Shown in pieces: positions 27,753-35,592 of a DNA stretch of 64,000 nt (position 1 is its first letter; each line of letters opens with the position of its first letter). The notes below the pieces were generated by a model. It saw only the letters and a list, made by a program, of their open reading frames with translations. It was not told the origin of the DNA and searched no databases. Source of the stretch: an uncultured Lachnospiraceae bacterium (GTDB lineage Bacteria; Bacillota; Clostridia; Lachnospirales; Lachnospiraceae); contig CADAOY010000002.1 of NCBI GenBank assembly GCA_902789665.1, positions 310,001-374,000 on the forward strand, read 5' to 3'. A program made the position numbers and the translations under genes.

Positions 27753-28469
27753 TTACTGCCAGCCTCCGTCCATGGTAATGACCTGACCTGTAAGATAGGA
27801 AGGTGAAGAAATGATATGGTATGTAAGTTCTGCAACTTCCATAGTAGTGCCGGCTCTTCCCATAGGGATTTCTTCATATAGATTATTTAACTCATCTTTG
27901 GAAAGATGGTTATTCATCTTTGTATCGATTAAACCAGGGGCTATGGCATTAACGCTGATGCCTGACGGGGCAACTTCCTTAGCCAGTGCTTTTACAAAGC
28001 CGTTTAAGCCTGCTTTGGAGGCAGAATAGGCAACTTCCATGGAAGCCCCTGTATTACCCCATACGGATGAAATAAAGAGCATTCGACCATTACCCTTGGC
28101 TATCATCTTAGGAAGAAAGGCTTTGCTTAAGTTAAAACAGGAAGTTAAATTGACAGATATTATCCTGTTCCATTCATCAGGAGTCATATCCTGAATAAGA
28201 CCTATGTGGGATATGCCTGCTGCATGAACAATAATATCTATGTCAAAATTAGCCAGCCTTTCAGATACTGCCTGATAATCAGAAAGGTCACACTTAATGA
28301 CGGTATACTGGCAGGTTGGAACTTCAGCTGAAATTCTGAAGATAAGATCAGTTGCGGCTGCCGAATTACTGAAACACGTAAGAATTAAATTATAGCCTTC
28401 CCTGGCCAGTTTAAGGGCTATGGCTCTTCCTATGTCTCCGCTTGCTCCAGTTAATAAAACCCAGCTCAT
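27753..28469 (-). CDS. SDR-family oxidoreductase (FabG-like)
   Basis: This 238-residue protein is a classical short-chain dehydrogenase/reductase. It has the cofactor motif TGASGDIG (7-14), HAAGISHIG (NAG equivalent), Asn107, Ser135, Tyr148 and Lys152 (AYSASKAG) as the catalytic tetrad, and PGLIDTKM. It resembles 3-oxoacyl-ACP reductase FabG but lies outside any fatty-acid cluster, so its substrate is uncertain. A GAGGTAG ribosome site precedes the ATG. It is divergent from trxB, and a TetR-type palindrome lies between the two. Confidence 0.88.
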   Translation of the reverse strand: MSWVLLTGASGDIGRAIALKLAREGYNLILTCFSNSAAATDLIFRISAEVPTCQYTVIKCDLSDYQAVSERLANFDIDIIVHAAGISHIGLIQDMTPDEWNRIISVNLTSCFNLSKAFLPKMIAKGNGRMLFISSVWGNTGASMEVAYSASKAGLNGFVKALAKEVAPSGISVNAIAPGLIDTKMNNHLSKDELNNLYEEIPMGRAGTTMEVAELTYHIISSPSYLTGQVITMDGGWQ

Positions 28470-28525
28470 ATTCTACCTCACTTCTGTTGACCTTAAATGT
28501 CTTAATTGTTATGATGTAATAGTGC

Positions 28526-28543
28526 GTGAATGAATTCATTCAC
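28526..28543. promoter_or_regulatory. 18-bp perfect palindrome between the SDR gene and trxB
   Basis: GTGAATGAATTCATTCAC is identical to its complement. The TGAATGA/TCATTCA half-sites resemble operators of TetR-type regulators such as Bacillus FadR. It lies 57 bases before the SDR start and 71 bases before trxB, placed to affect either gene. Confidence 0.7.
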
Positions 28544-28613
28544 CAAGTATTATTATAGAATATTATACGAAAATATGGCAAGAATTTTAGCTTTTTGAAA
28601 GGAGTTATATATT

Positions 28614-29522
28614 ATGAAGGATTTAGTTATTATTGGAGCAGGACCTGCCGGTCTTTCAGCGGGAATCTACGCTCAGAGGGCAGGACTTGATGCAATACTC
28701 CTGGAGAAGGATTATATTGCAGGAGGTCAGGTCGTAAATACATATGAAGTTGCCAATTATCCGGGACTTAACGGAATATCGGGCGCTGATCTTTCTGAGA
28801 AATTTGAAGAGCATTTTAAGGCGCTTGGCGGGGTAAGTGTTACGGACGAAGTTGTTTCAATAGAAGAAAATGACGGTAATTACAAGGTAGTCTGTGAGAA
28901 TGAAACCTATGATACAAAGGGCGTAATCTTAGCGCTTGGTGCAACACATGCTCATCTTGGATGTAAGGGAGAGGAAGAATTCGCCGGAATGGGCGTATCT
29001 TACTGTGCAACCTGTGACGGTGCTTTTTTCAGAGACAAGGATGTTGCAGTAGTAGGTGGCGGTGATGTTGCAGTTGAGGATGCGATTTTCTTAGCGAGAA
29101 TCTGCCGTAAGGTTTATATCATTCACAGAAGGGATGAGTTCAGGGCAGTGGCTTCACTTGTTAATGAACTTAAGTCCTATGAGAATGTTGAATTCGTATA
29201 TGACAGCGTGGTTACGGAAATTCAGGGAGATAACAAGGTAAGCGCAGTAGTTGTTAATAATAAGAAGACTGGCGAGAATAAGACAATTGAAGTAAGCGGC
29301 GTCTTCATCGCAGTTGGTATCATTCCTACATCAGATAAGTTCCAGGCCTTCGTTGAGACAGATGAGAAGGGTTATATTGTGGCAGGAGAGGACTGCAGAA
29401 CAAGTAAGGAAAGAATCTATGCCTGCGGCGATGTAAGAGGAAAGCAGCTTAGACAGATCATTACGGCAGCAGCTGATGGTGCCAATGCCATAACAAGTTT
29501 CAGTGCAGACATAAATAAGTAA
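28614..29522 (+). CDS. trxB: Thioredoxin-disulfide reductase
   Basis: The 302-residue flavoenzyme passes electrons from NADPH to thioredoxin. It has the FAD motif GAGPAGLSAGIYA (8-20), the redox pair CATCDG (Cys131 and Cys134), the NADPH motif GGGDVAVEDA near 147 and the C-terminal ACGDVRGKQLRQIITAAADGA. Length is normal. An AAAGGAG ribosome site precedes the ATG. No thioredoxin gene is adjacent. It is monocistronic, ended by a long hairpin terminator. Confidence 0.96.
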   Translation: MKDLVIIGAGPAGLSAGIYAQRAGLDAILLEKDYIAGGQVVNTYEVANYPGLNGISGADLSEKFEEHFKALGGVSVTDEVVSIEENDGNYKVVCENETYDTKGVILALGATHAHLGCKGEEEFAGMGVSYCATCDGAFFRDKDVAVVGGGDVAVEDAIFLARICRKVYIIHRRDEFRAVASLVNELKSYENVEFVYDSVVTEIQGDNKVSAVVVNNKKTGENKTIEVSGVFIAVGIIPTSDKFQAFVETDEKGYIVAGEDCRTSKERIYACGDVRGKQLRQIITAAADGANAITSFSADINK

Positions 29523-29536
29523 GAGTAGTGCAAAAT

Positions 29537-29604
29537 AAAGCCCGAAGAGATTTGTGGATATGTTAATTTTTTAACAGATTATGTAAATCTTTTTGGGCTT
29601 TTTA
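29537..29604 (+). terminator. Long hairpin terminator after trxB
   Basis: AAAGCCC and AGATTT pair with AAATCT and GGGCTTT, with an inner TGTTAA/TTAACA stem, and the right arm is followed by TTTT. Confidence 0.8.
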
Positions 29605-29617
29605 TGTGAACTAAGTG

Positions 29618-29646
29618 TTGACAAAATGTGCATAAAATGATATTCT
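29618..29646 (+). promoter_or_regulatory. Promoter of the NlpC/P60 hydrolase gene
   Basis: TTGACA (29618-29623) and TATTCT (29641-29646) are 17 bases apart. They would give a transcript with a leader of about 150 bases before the hydrolase start. Confidence 0.75.
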
Positions 29647-29692
29647 AAACAGGAAATGTAACAAAATCGTAACATTTTACAGAGAAACTAAA

Positions 29693-29772
29693 TAGCGCTA
29701 AATGCTGTAGTTAAAAGGAGTTAACGGGGTATGGTGGTTTGGCATTTAGGGTTTAGCGGACGTAAAATGTAA
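29693..29772 (+). promoter_or_regulatory. Structured leader with a possible 13-codon leader ORF
   Basis: CTAAATGC (29697-29704) can pair with GCATTTAG (29742-29749). Inside it, GTTAA and TTAAC (29710-29725) form a small hairpin that places AAGGAG in its loop. That ribosome site serves an ATG at 29731 with a 13-residue ORF ending at 29772, six bases before the next in-frame ATG of the hydrolase region. I could not match it to a known riboswitch. Confidence 0.4.
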
Positions 29773-29807
29773 AAATTATGTTTGAAGGTATTTTGGAAAA
29801 TTTTATT

Positions 29808-31415
29808 ATGAGACGTACTAAATTATTAACAGGTTGTGCTTTAATAGCAGTAGCAACGTTAATCGTTAGTTTAAATTTGAATTCAATGGAAGTTAAGGCT
29901 GGTTCCTTAGGTAAGATGATGCCGGCAGCAGGTGCAGCAGTTGTACTTGGCGAAGGCGGTTCTTATGACGTAGTTGAGGCAGAGATTGCTGAAGAAGCTA
30001 AAGAATATAAGCTTAGCGTGGGAGCAGAGGTAACTACCAATCTTGAGAATATCATTGTTGATTCAACAGTTATCAGTTCAACTAATTTACCTGCTACCAT
30101 AGTTGGTGATGCAACAAGCCAGGTAGCAACTGCAGTATCCACTCCTGTAGAGAATACAGAGAGTGTAAGTGCTGTTCCTGAAGGAAGCGCAGTTTTGGCT
30201 GAGGCACCTGTTCAGGCTACAGAAACAGTTCCGGCTGCACAGGAAACAGTTCCGGTGGGGATTTATACAGCTCCATTGGTTGGAACTGAAAGCTCTACAG
30301 CAGATGTAGCAAGCGTTGTTGAATCAGGAATTACAGCAGACAGCGTATCAGTATTAAATGATGCAGCCAGCCAGGTTGAAGAGCCAACATCATTAGTTCT
30401 TTCAGTAGGCAGCGCAGCAGATACAGATGTGGTTGTTGAGCAAAAAGAAGTTGCGCAGACAACAGCTGAGGAAGAAGAAGACATCACCAATTATTTCACA
30501 AACCTTGTTATCGCTCAGGTTAACAACTATGTTAATGTAAGAGCAGAGAACAATACAGAGAGTGAAGTTGTTGGTAAGTTATATGATAAGTCAGTAGGCG
30601 ACCTTCTTGAAGAGAAGGACGGCTGGTATAAGATTACATCCGGTAATGTTACAGGTTATGTCAGCGCAGATTACTGTGTTACCGGTGAAGAAGCTGCAGC
30701 AATGGTTGATGAAGTAGGAACCAGAATTGCTACAGTTAATACAACAACACTTAAGGTTCGTCAGGATCCTTCAACGGATTCTCCGGTACTTGGTCTTGTA
30801 CCAATCGCAGAAGAACTTGTTGTTACCGAAGAATTAGATGGATGGGTTAAGGTTTCCATTGAAGAAGGTGACGGATATGTTTCTGATGAATATGTTGATT
30901 TAAGAACAGATTTCGTACATGCTGAATCAAAAGAAGAAGAGGAAGCAAGACTTGCAGCTGAAGAGGCAGCAAGACAGGCAGCTCGTAAGGCAGCAGCCGC
31001 TGCAGCCGCAGCCAAGAAGCCAAGTTCTTCAGGTTCAGGTTCAACTACATATGCAGTATCAGGCGGAAGCGAAATGGGTCAGGAAGTTGCCAACTACGCA
31101 CTTCAGTTCGTTGGTAACCCGTATGTATATGGCGGATCAAGCTTAACAAATGGTACAGACTGTTCAGGTTTCGTAATGAGTGTATATGCTAACTTCGGTG
31201 TAAGCTTACCTCACTCATCAACATCTGACAGATCACAGGGTGCAGCAGTCGATGGACTTGCTAATGCACAGCCTGGTGACATCGTATGTTACTCAGGTCA
31301 CGTAGCACTCTACATTGGTAACAACCAGATAGTACATGCTTCTACAAGCAAGACAGGTATCATCGTATCACAGGCTGATTACAAGTCAGTACTTGCAGTA
31401 AGAAGAATCTTCTAA
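29808..31415 (+). CDS. Secreted SH3b-NlpC/P60 peptidoglycan hydrolase
   Basis: From the ATG at 29808 the protein has 535 residues: a signal peptide (MRRTKLLTG, hydrophobic to about 25, probable cleavage after VKA31), a Ser/Val/Thr/Ala-rich linker, two bacterial SH3 domains (about 235-300 and 308-368), an Ala/Glu-rich helix and a C-terminal NlpC/P60 domain. The catalytic residues are Cys452 (TDCSGF), His498 (SGHVALYIG) and His510 (IVHAS). This makes it a cell-wall endopeptidase cutting gamma-D-Glu-diamino acid links, needed for growth or separation. An in-frame ATG at 29778 could add ten residues; neither start has a good ribosome site. Codon use is strongly biased, suggesting high expression. 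Confidence 0.92.
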   Translation: MRRTKLLTGCALIAVATLIVSLNLNSMEVKAGSLGKMMPAAGAAVVLGEGGSYDVVEAEIAEEAKEYKLSVGAEVTTNLENIIVDSTVISSTNLPATIVGDATSQVATAVSTPVENTESVSAVPEGSAVLAEAPVQATETVPAAQETVPVGIYTAPLVGTESSTADVASVVESGITADSVSVLNDAASQVEEPTSLVLSVGSAADTDVVVEQKEVAQTTAEEEEDITNYFTNLVIAQVNNYVNVRAENNTESEVVGKLYDKSVGDLLEEKDGWYKITSGNVTGYVSADYCVTGEEAAAMVDEVGTRIATVNTTTLKVRQDPSTDSPVLGLVPIAEELVVTEELDGWVKVSIEEGDGYVSDEYVDLRTDFVHAESKEEEEARLAAEEAARQAARKAAAAAAAAKKPSSSGSGSTTYAVSGGSEMGQEVANYALQFVGNPYVYGGSSLTNGTDCSGFVMSVYANFGVSLPHSSTSDRSQGAAVDGLANAQPGDIVCYSGHVALYIGNNQIVHASTSKTGIIVSQADYKSVLAVRRIF

Positions 31416-31445
31416 TCAGATTAAAAATCTATATTTACAAATATG

Positions 31446-31471
31446 CCCCGGGAGATAATCCCGGGGTTTTT
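31446..31471 (+). terminator. Intrinsic terminator after the NlpC/P60 gene
   Basis: CCCCGGGA pairs perfectly with TCCCGGGG around a five-base loop, then five T residues follow. Confidence 0.95.
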
Positions 31472-31617
31472 GATTTTTCACATGTCTGTTTATTCTGCAT
31501 TTTTAACCGATTAAACACCATAAATAACCACATAGACAAAAGCTATTGATACTGCGTTTCCTTCTTTGTAAAATACCAGGGTATTATTACAAATCGATGT
31601 AAAACGGAGGAAATGAT

Positions 31618-32265
31618 ATGAAAAAATTTATCCAGAAATCTGCAATGAGTCTGGCACTTGTAGTTTTATTTGGTTCAGCCATGCTGGTAATGACCGGTTG
31701 CGATATTTTTAACTGCAAGGGGCGAGAAGAAGATGAAAAAATACTGATGTCTTTAGGCGGACAACCTGGGGAAAGTACAATGTTAGATGGTACTGAAAGT
31801 GCAGGTCAGGAAGCAAAGGAAGAAACAGGCGCTGCTGAAACTCCTAAGGAAGAGAATTCAGCTGAGGCTTCTGAATCTCCTTCAGGTGAAAGCGTTAAGA
31901 TTGAAAGTGCTACATATGTAGGTGGTGAAGGTGCAGATGCTATGTATGAAATAGTAATGGTTGTTTCGCCGGAACTTGTTAAGAAAGGTTTTAACGTTGG
32001 CGATGTCTTTGCAACATTATCAGGTGCTCCAACTCTGAATAATTGGGATGGAATTATGACATATGACCCATCCATGGGCAAAGAGGAAGATTTGCCTGAT
32101 GGCGGAAAGAGAATAACATGGAAAACATCTTTATATTTCACAGGAAGTGCACCAAATGCCGGAGATCCGGTAACACTTGGTGTTAATGCTGCAGGTCAGG
32201 ATGAGAATGGCGAATGGAGTGAAACAGAAATTACAGGAACCCTTCAGGTTAAATGGGCTGAATAA
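31618..32265 (+). CDS. Putative lipoprotein of unknown function
   Basis: The 215-residue protein has a Lys-rich start, a hydrophobic segment and VMTGC with Cys28 as the likely lipidation site. A Glu/Ser-rich linker (about 45-95) leads to a C-terminal domain of about 115 residues (ESATYVGGEGADAMYEIVM onward) that looks beta-rich and may be immunoglobulin-like. I do not recognise the family. An AAACGGAGG ribosome site precedes the ATG. A second lgt gene begins two bases after its stop, an unusual pairing of a lipoprotein with a private lipidation enzyme. Confidence 0.75.
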   Translation: MKKFIQKSAMSLALVVLFGSAMLVMTGCDIFNCKGREEDEKILMSLGGQPGESTMLDGTESAGQEAKEETGAAETPKEENSAEASESPSGESVKIESATYVGGEGADAMYEIVMVVSPELVKKGFNVGDVFATLSGAPTLNNWDGIMTYDPSMGKEEDLPDGGKRITWKTSLYFTGSAPNAGDPVTLGVNAAGQDENGEWSETEITGTLQVKWAE

Positions 32266-32267
32266 AT

Positions 32268-33017
32268 ATGCTGCCACAGATAACTATTTTTAATTATCAG
32301 GTGTCGTCTTATTCGCTGTGCGCCATTGCTGGAATTGCCGCTGTTGTATTCTTTAACAGCTTCAGAATGGAGAAGTACAAAATAAGCTTTAAGGAACTGA
32401 TATTGTATTATGTCTTTGGCTTTGTATTTCTACTCATTTTTGCCAAAATACTGTATGTAGTGGGTATTATCCCTGAAGATGGACTATCTTTTAAAATAAT
32501 TTGGGATAACCTGATTAACGGTGGAATAGTATTTTATGGCGGTGTAATCGGCGCGTTATTTGGGATTATATTATGCGCTAAAATACTAAAGGCTGATATA
32601 AGGGAAAAACTGGATTTCTTTGCTCCCTGCATACCATTATTTCATGTTTTTGCAAGAATGGGATGTGCATTGTCAGGATGCTGTTATGGTATTGAATCAA
32701 CATTCGGTATTCATAATCATAAGTTTCCGGGGGCTACTTTATGGCCATTTCAGCCGGTGGAAAGTATATGTAACCTGATAATATTCTTGGGGTTAATTAT
32801 TTATACAAAGGTACGTTCTTCAAACAAATACTGTCTGGAAATCTACCTGGTAAGTTATGGAATATGCAGATTTGTTCTGGAATTCTTCAGAGGAGATACG
32901 GTACGTGGTGTATGGGCAGACGGACTGTCCACATCCCAGCATATTGCCATTATTTTAGTGCTTTGTGTAATAGTTGAAATAATAATTATTCGTTTGAATA
33001 AAGGAGGAAAAACATGA
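32268..33017 (+). CDS. Second prolipoprotein diacylglyceryl transferase-like protein
   Basis: This 249-residue multi-pass protein is a paralogue of Lgt. It keeps GIVFYGGVIG (86-95), ARMGCALSGCCYG (129-141) and CRFVLEFFRGDTVRG near the C-terminus, so the active-site region seems intact. It is shorter than the Lgt at 19356 and lacks the lysine-rich tail. It follows a lipoprotein gene by two bases and overlaps the next gene by four (ATGA), forming a tight three-gene operon. It may serve that lipoprotein specifically, or act on a different lipid or protein. Confidence 0.82.
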   Translation: MLPQITIFNYQVSSYSLCAIAGIAAVVFFNSFRMEKYKISFKELILYYVFGFVFLLIFAKILYVVGIIPEDGLSFKIIWDNLINGGIVFYGGVIGALFGIILCAKILKADIREKLDFFAPCIPLFHVFARMGCALSGCCYGIESTFGIHNHKFPGATLWPFQPVESICNLIIFLGLIIYTKVRSSNKYCLEIYLVSYGICRFVLEFFRGDTVRGVWADGLSTSQHIAIILVLCVIVEIIIIRLNKGGKT

Positions 33018-33640
33018 ATGATGAATCTTCACGAAACAGAATATTAAAAAGGGGTCTGCTTGTTTTGGGAGGTTTTGCGTTAGCCGGAGCTGCAGTTGCC
33101 GGAGGAATAACTGCATCTCATATGATTAAACAAGGCAGACAGGAAAAAGTGGAAATTGCAGAAGTATCTACGGTTAGTGAACTTTCTGAGGAAGAAGAAA
33201 GCGAGGAGTATTCAAGTATAACAGAGCCTATTATTGCAAATCCTGACAATCCGGAGGCTAACGTTAATGAAAATCAAACAGCTATTGTATTATCCGAATT
33301 TGATCAGATGCGTACAGCATTGCTTGAAGAAGGTGGAATTGATCTTCCTGAAAATCCGGATGCAGTAGTAACTGAATTTTTCCATGAGACTTTTGATGAA
33401 GGCGATACTGTTGTGGGCGGACGTTTTGCAGTAGGTGATGATTATGTAGGCCGGATGCAGAGCGCAATTACAGCTGTTATGGGCGATCCTGTTCAGGAAG
33501 AGGAAAATGATGGTTTTCAGTTTACAGTATGGAGCCAGCCGACAGACAAAGAAAATGTTGTTAACGAATGCGTGCTTGATGTGACTCCTGAAGGTGAAAC
33601 CAGTATTAAGTACCATAAGGATTTGGATATGAATTATTAA
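33014..33640 (+). CDS. Membrane-anchored protein of unknown function
   Basis: The 208-residue protein has one N-terminal hydrophobic helix (about 12-37, LVLGGFALAGAAVAGGITA) without a lipobox, then an acidic linker and an extracellular domain of about 120 residues (FDQMRTALLEEGG to the end). I recognise no family. Its start overlaps the stop of the second lgt by four bases, so it is translationally coupled to it. It may act at the cell surface with the lipoprotein encoded two genes upstream. Confidence 0.7.
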   Translation: MNDESSRNRILKRGLLVLGGFALAGAAVAGGITASHMIKQGRQEKVEIAEVSTVSELSEEEESEEYSSITEPIIANPDNPEANVNENQTAIVLSEFDQMRTALLEEGGIDLPENPDAVVTEFFHETFDEGDTVVGGRFAVGDDYVGRMQSAITAVMGDPVQEEENDGFQFTVWSQPTDKENVVNECVLDVTPEGETSIKYHKDLDMNY

Positions 33641-33659
33641 TAAGCTTTGCTATAGGAAA

Positions 33660-33729
33660 AGTGTATAACCTGGCATAAAAAAATAGGATAATGACAAATT
33701 ATGTATACTTATCCACCAAGTTATGCACA
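33660..33729. promoter_or_regulatory. Cluster of three DnaA-box-like 9-mers
   Basis: Reading against the TTATNCACA consensus, TTATACACT lies on the minus strand at 33660-33668, TTATCCACC at 33709-33717 and TTATGCACA at 33721-33729. Only the last is a perfect match. The cluster is in an intergenic gap with no dnaA nearby. Confidence 0.4.
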
Positions 33730-33772
33730 TTATAACCCACTTTTGACCAATATGGTTATTATTTATGACAAC

Positions 33773-33799
33773 AAAGGGACGCTATGTGTCCCTTTTTTT
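33773..33799 (+). terminator. Intrinsic terminator after the lipoprotein-lgt operon
   Basis: AAAGGGAC pairs with GTCCCTTT around a seven-base loop and is followed by a T tract. From here to 33919 I see only a small TACGCT/AGCGTA hairpin (33878-33892) before the next gene. Confidence 0.88.
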
Positions 33800-33919
33800 G
33801 TGGACATTAAATTGATAATTTGGTAGAGTTAAAAGATAAGAAAGGCGAAGGGCTTCAGATGGTAAAATCAGCCGCGGTACGCTTAAAGCGTATTGAGCCA
33901 TGGACAAGGAGATGAATAA

Positions 33920-34168
33920 ATGAAACATATTGATTTTAAGCCACAGGGCGTTTGCTCTATGAAGATTGAATTTGACGTAGATGATGATAACAAACTTCAC
34001 AACGTTGCTTTTATGGGCGGATGTAATGGTAATTTAAAGGCTATTGGCAGACTTGTTGAAGGAAAAGATGCTTCTGAAATAGCAGAAATTCTTAAAGGCA
34101 ATCAGTGCGGATTTAAAGGCACATCATGTGCAGACCAGTTTGCGAAAGCGATTATGGAGAATGTTTAA
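33920..34168 (+). CDS. TSCPD-domain protein
   Basis: This 82-residue protein matches the TSCPD family (TIGR03905-like). It has GVCSMKIEFDVD, VAFMGGCNGNLKAIGRLVEG and the C-terminal GTSCADQFAKAI, the equivalent of the TSCPDQLAKAI motif seen at the C-terminus of B12-dependent ribonucleotide reductases. The conserved cysteines (Cys12, Cys34, Cys62 and Cys69 approximately) may bind metal. Its role as a free-standing protein is not established. An AAGGAG ribosome site is eight bases before the ATG; the next gene overlaps its stop by one base. Confidence 0.85.
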   Translation: MKHIDFKPQGVCSMKIEFDVDDDNKLHNVAFMGGCNGNLKAIGRLVEGKDASEIAEILKGNQCGFKGTSCADQFAKAIMENV

Positions 34169-34854
34169 TGGCAGCAGAAGCAAATACGGAAAAAGTAAAT
34201 AAAACCAAAAAGAAATGGTGGATACCGGTTTTAATTATATATCTGGTTCTTGTTAATCTGGTACTGGTTATCTCACTGGGGCTTAATATATATCTGGCTG
34301 CGCCTAAGTTTAAGGCAAAGATAGAAGAGATTAAGGCTGAAAAAGAGGCCGAAGCAGTAGTTGAGGCTGCTCAGAACGGAGAGGTATACGATTATACTAT
34401 AGCTGGTGAAATAATCGGCAAGAGTTCATCAGATGTAGGAGAATGGCTGGCTAAATATTACGGCTCATATACAATTACTCAGGAGACGCCGGATTACAGC
34501 GCTGAATACTGGACAATAGAATTTGATGAAAGGCAGCCATCCGTAGAAGTTGAAGGCTGCATTATGCCGGTTGATTATTTAAGCATTGATTTAAATTCCG
34601 ATGGAACCGTGAGAAATGTAGGCTTTGAAACCTATGCCCAGAATGAAGATGCATTCGTGAAATACAGAAAGTCCTTCGTGAAGAAACTGGGTGATCCGGA
34701 CTACTCAAGTTATACGAATGATGAGTATATGCTATTTGATTACTGTACCTGGGAACGTTTTGATGGCACATATACTTTGTTTATCTCAAGACTGGTTAAT
34801 GCCCAGGAGGCACATATGGGATTTAGCATATGTAGTGATGTTGGCGGATTTTAG
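34168..34854 (+). CDS. Membrane-anchored protein of unknown function
   Basis: I placed the start at the ATG at 34168, in the TAATG overlap with the TSCPD gene and seven bases after GGAGA. The 228-residue protein has a Lys-rich cytoplasmic N-terminus, one membrane helix at about 15-40, a short charged helix and an extracellular domain of about 160 residues. A segment (SFVKKLGDPDYSSY) distantly recalls the LGDP-type motifs of the protein at 33014, but the similarity is weak. Family unknown. Confidence 0.65.
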   Translation: MAAEANTEKVNKTKKKWWIPVLIIYLVLVNLVLVISLGLNIYLAAPKFKAKIEEIKAEKEAEAVVEAAQNGEVYDYTIAGEIIGKSSSDVGEWLAKYYGSYTITQETPDYSAEYWTIEFDERQPSVEVEGCIMPVDYLSIDLNSDGTVRNVGFETYAQNEDAFVKYRKSFVKKLGDPDYSSYTNDEYMLFDYCTWERFDGTYTLFISRLVNAQEAHMGFSICSDVGGF

Positions 34855-34886
34855 GTAAAATTAATGATGGTTTACATAATGCAAAA

Positions 34887-34917
34887 GCCCCGAAATGGCG
34901 TATTTTCGGGGTTTTTT
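34887..34917 (+). terminator. Intrinsic terminator
   Basis: GCCCCGAAA pairs with TTTCGGGG around a loop, and a tract of six T residues follows. It ends the TSCPD operon. Confidence 0.9.
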
Positions 34918-34943
34918 ACGTATTAAAATCATATGAGTTTTTA

Positions 34944-34973
34944 TTGTTAAATGGTGCCGAAATATGATATAAT
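34944..34973 (+). promoter_or_regulatory. Promoter of hpf
   Basis: TTGTTA (34944-34949) is 18 bases from TATAAT (34968-34973), and TG at 34965-34966 makes an extended -10. The hpf ATG lies 34 bases downstream. It looks like a housekeeping-sigma promoter. Confidence 0.75.
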
Positions 34974-35007
34974 TGATTCGTAGTAAAAACCTGAGGGGGT
35001 GATAGTT

Positions 35008-35535
35008 ATGGAATTTATTATCGTAGGCAAGAATATTGATGTTACACCAGGTCTTAGGGGAGCAGTTGAAGACAAGCTTTCCAAGTTGGACAAGTATTTT
35101 TCCGATGATACCAAGATTCACGTTACTTTGAGCGTAGAGAAGGAGAGACAGAAAATCGAAGTAACAATTCCTGTTAAGGGCAATATAATTCGTTCTGAGC
35201 AGGTAAGCAACGATATGTACGTATCTATCGATCTTGTTGAAGAGATTATTGAGCGTCAGCTTAAGAAGTATAAAAACAAGATTATTGAGCGTAAGCAGAA
35301 TGCTGACTCTTTCAAGCAGGATTATATTGATAAAGAGTTCGCTGATGAAGATGAAATCAAGATTATCCGTAACAAGACATTTGATGTTAAGCCAATGTAT
35401 CCTGAAGATGCATGCGTTCAGATGGAATTATTAGGACATGATTTCTTCGCTTTCAACAATGCAGAGAATAATAAGATCTGTGTTGTATACAAGAGAAAAG
35501 GTAATACATATGGACTTATAGAGCCAGAAGCTTAA
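35008..35535 (+). CDS. hpf: Long-form ribosome hibernation promoting factor
   Basis: The protein binds the decoding site of idle ribosomes and joins them as 100S dimers. The start is the ATG at 35008, eight bases after GAGGGGG; 175 residues follow. The N-terminal domain (1-100, MEFIIVGKNIDVTPGLRGAVEDKLSKLDKYF) is HPF/YfiA-like, and the C-terminal domain (118-175, KIIRNKTFDVKPMYPEDACVQMELLGHDFFAF) is the dimerisation module of the long form found in Firmicutes. It is monocistronic with its own promoter. Confidence 0.96.
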   Translation: MEFIIVGKNIDVTPGLRGAVEDKLSKLDKYFSDDTKIHVTLSVEKERQKIEVTIPVKGNIIRSEQVSNDMYVSIDLVEEIIERQLKKYKNKIIERKQNADSFKQDYIDKEFADEDEIKIIRNKTFDVKPMYPEDACVQMELLGHDFFAFNNAENNKICVVYKRKGNTYGLIEPEA

Positions 35536-35592
35536 GGGGATTAAGGACATATTATTATAATAGGCAGATGTCAAAAGGAGGAAAATCGAAAA

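Noticed and set aside
29647-29777. c-di-AMP (ydaO-type) riboswitch before the cell-wall hydrolase
   Set aside because: Such elements are common before these genes, but the leader is short and I could not match the conserved core; a covariance-model search would decide.
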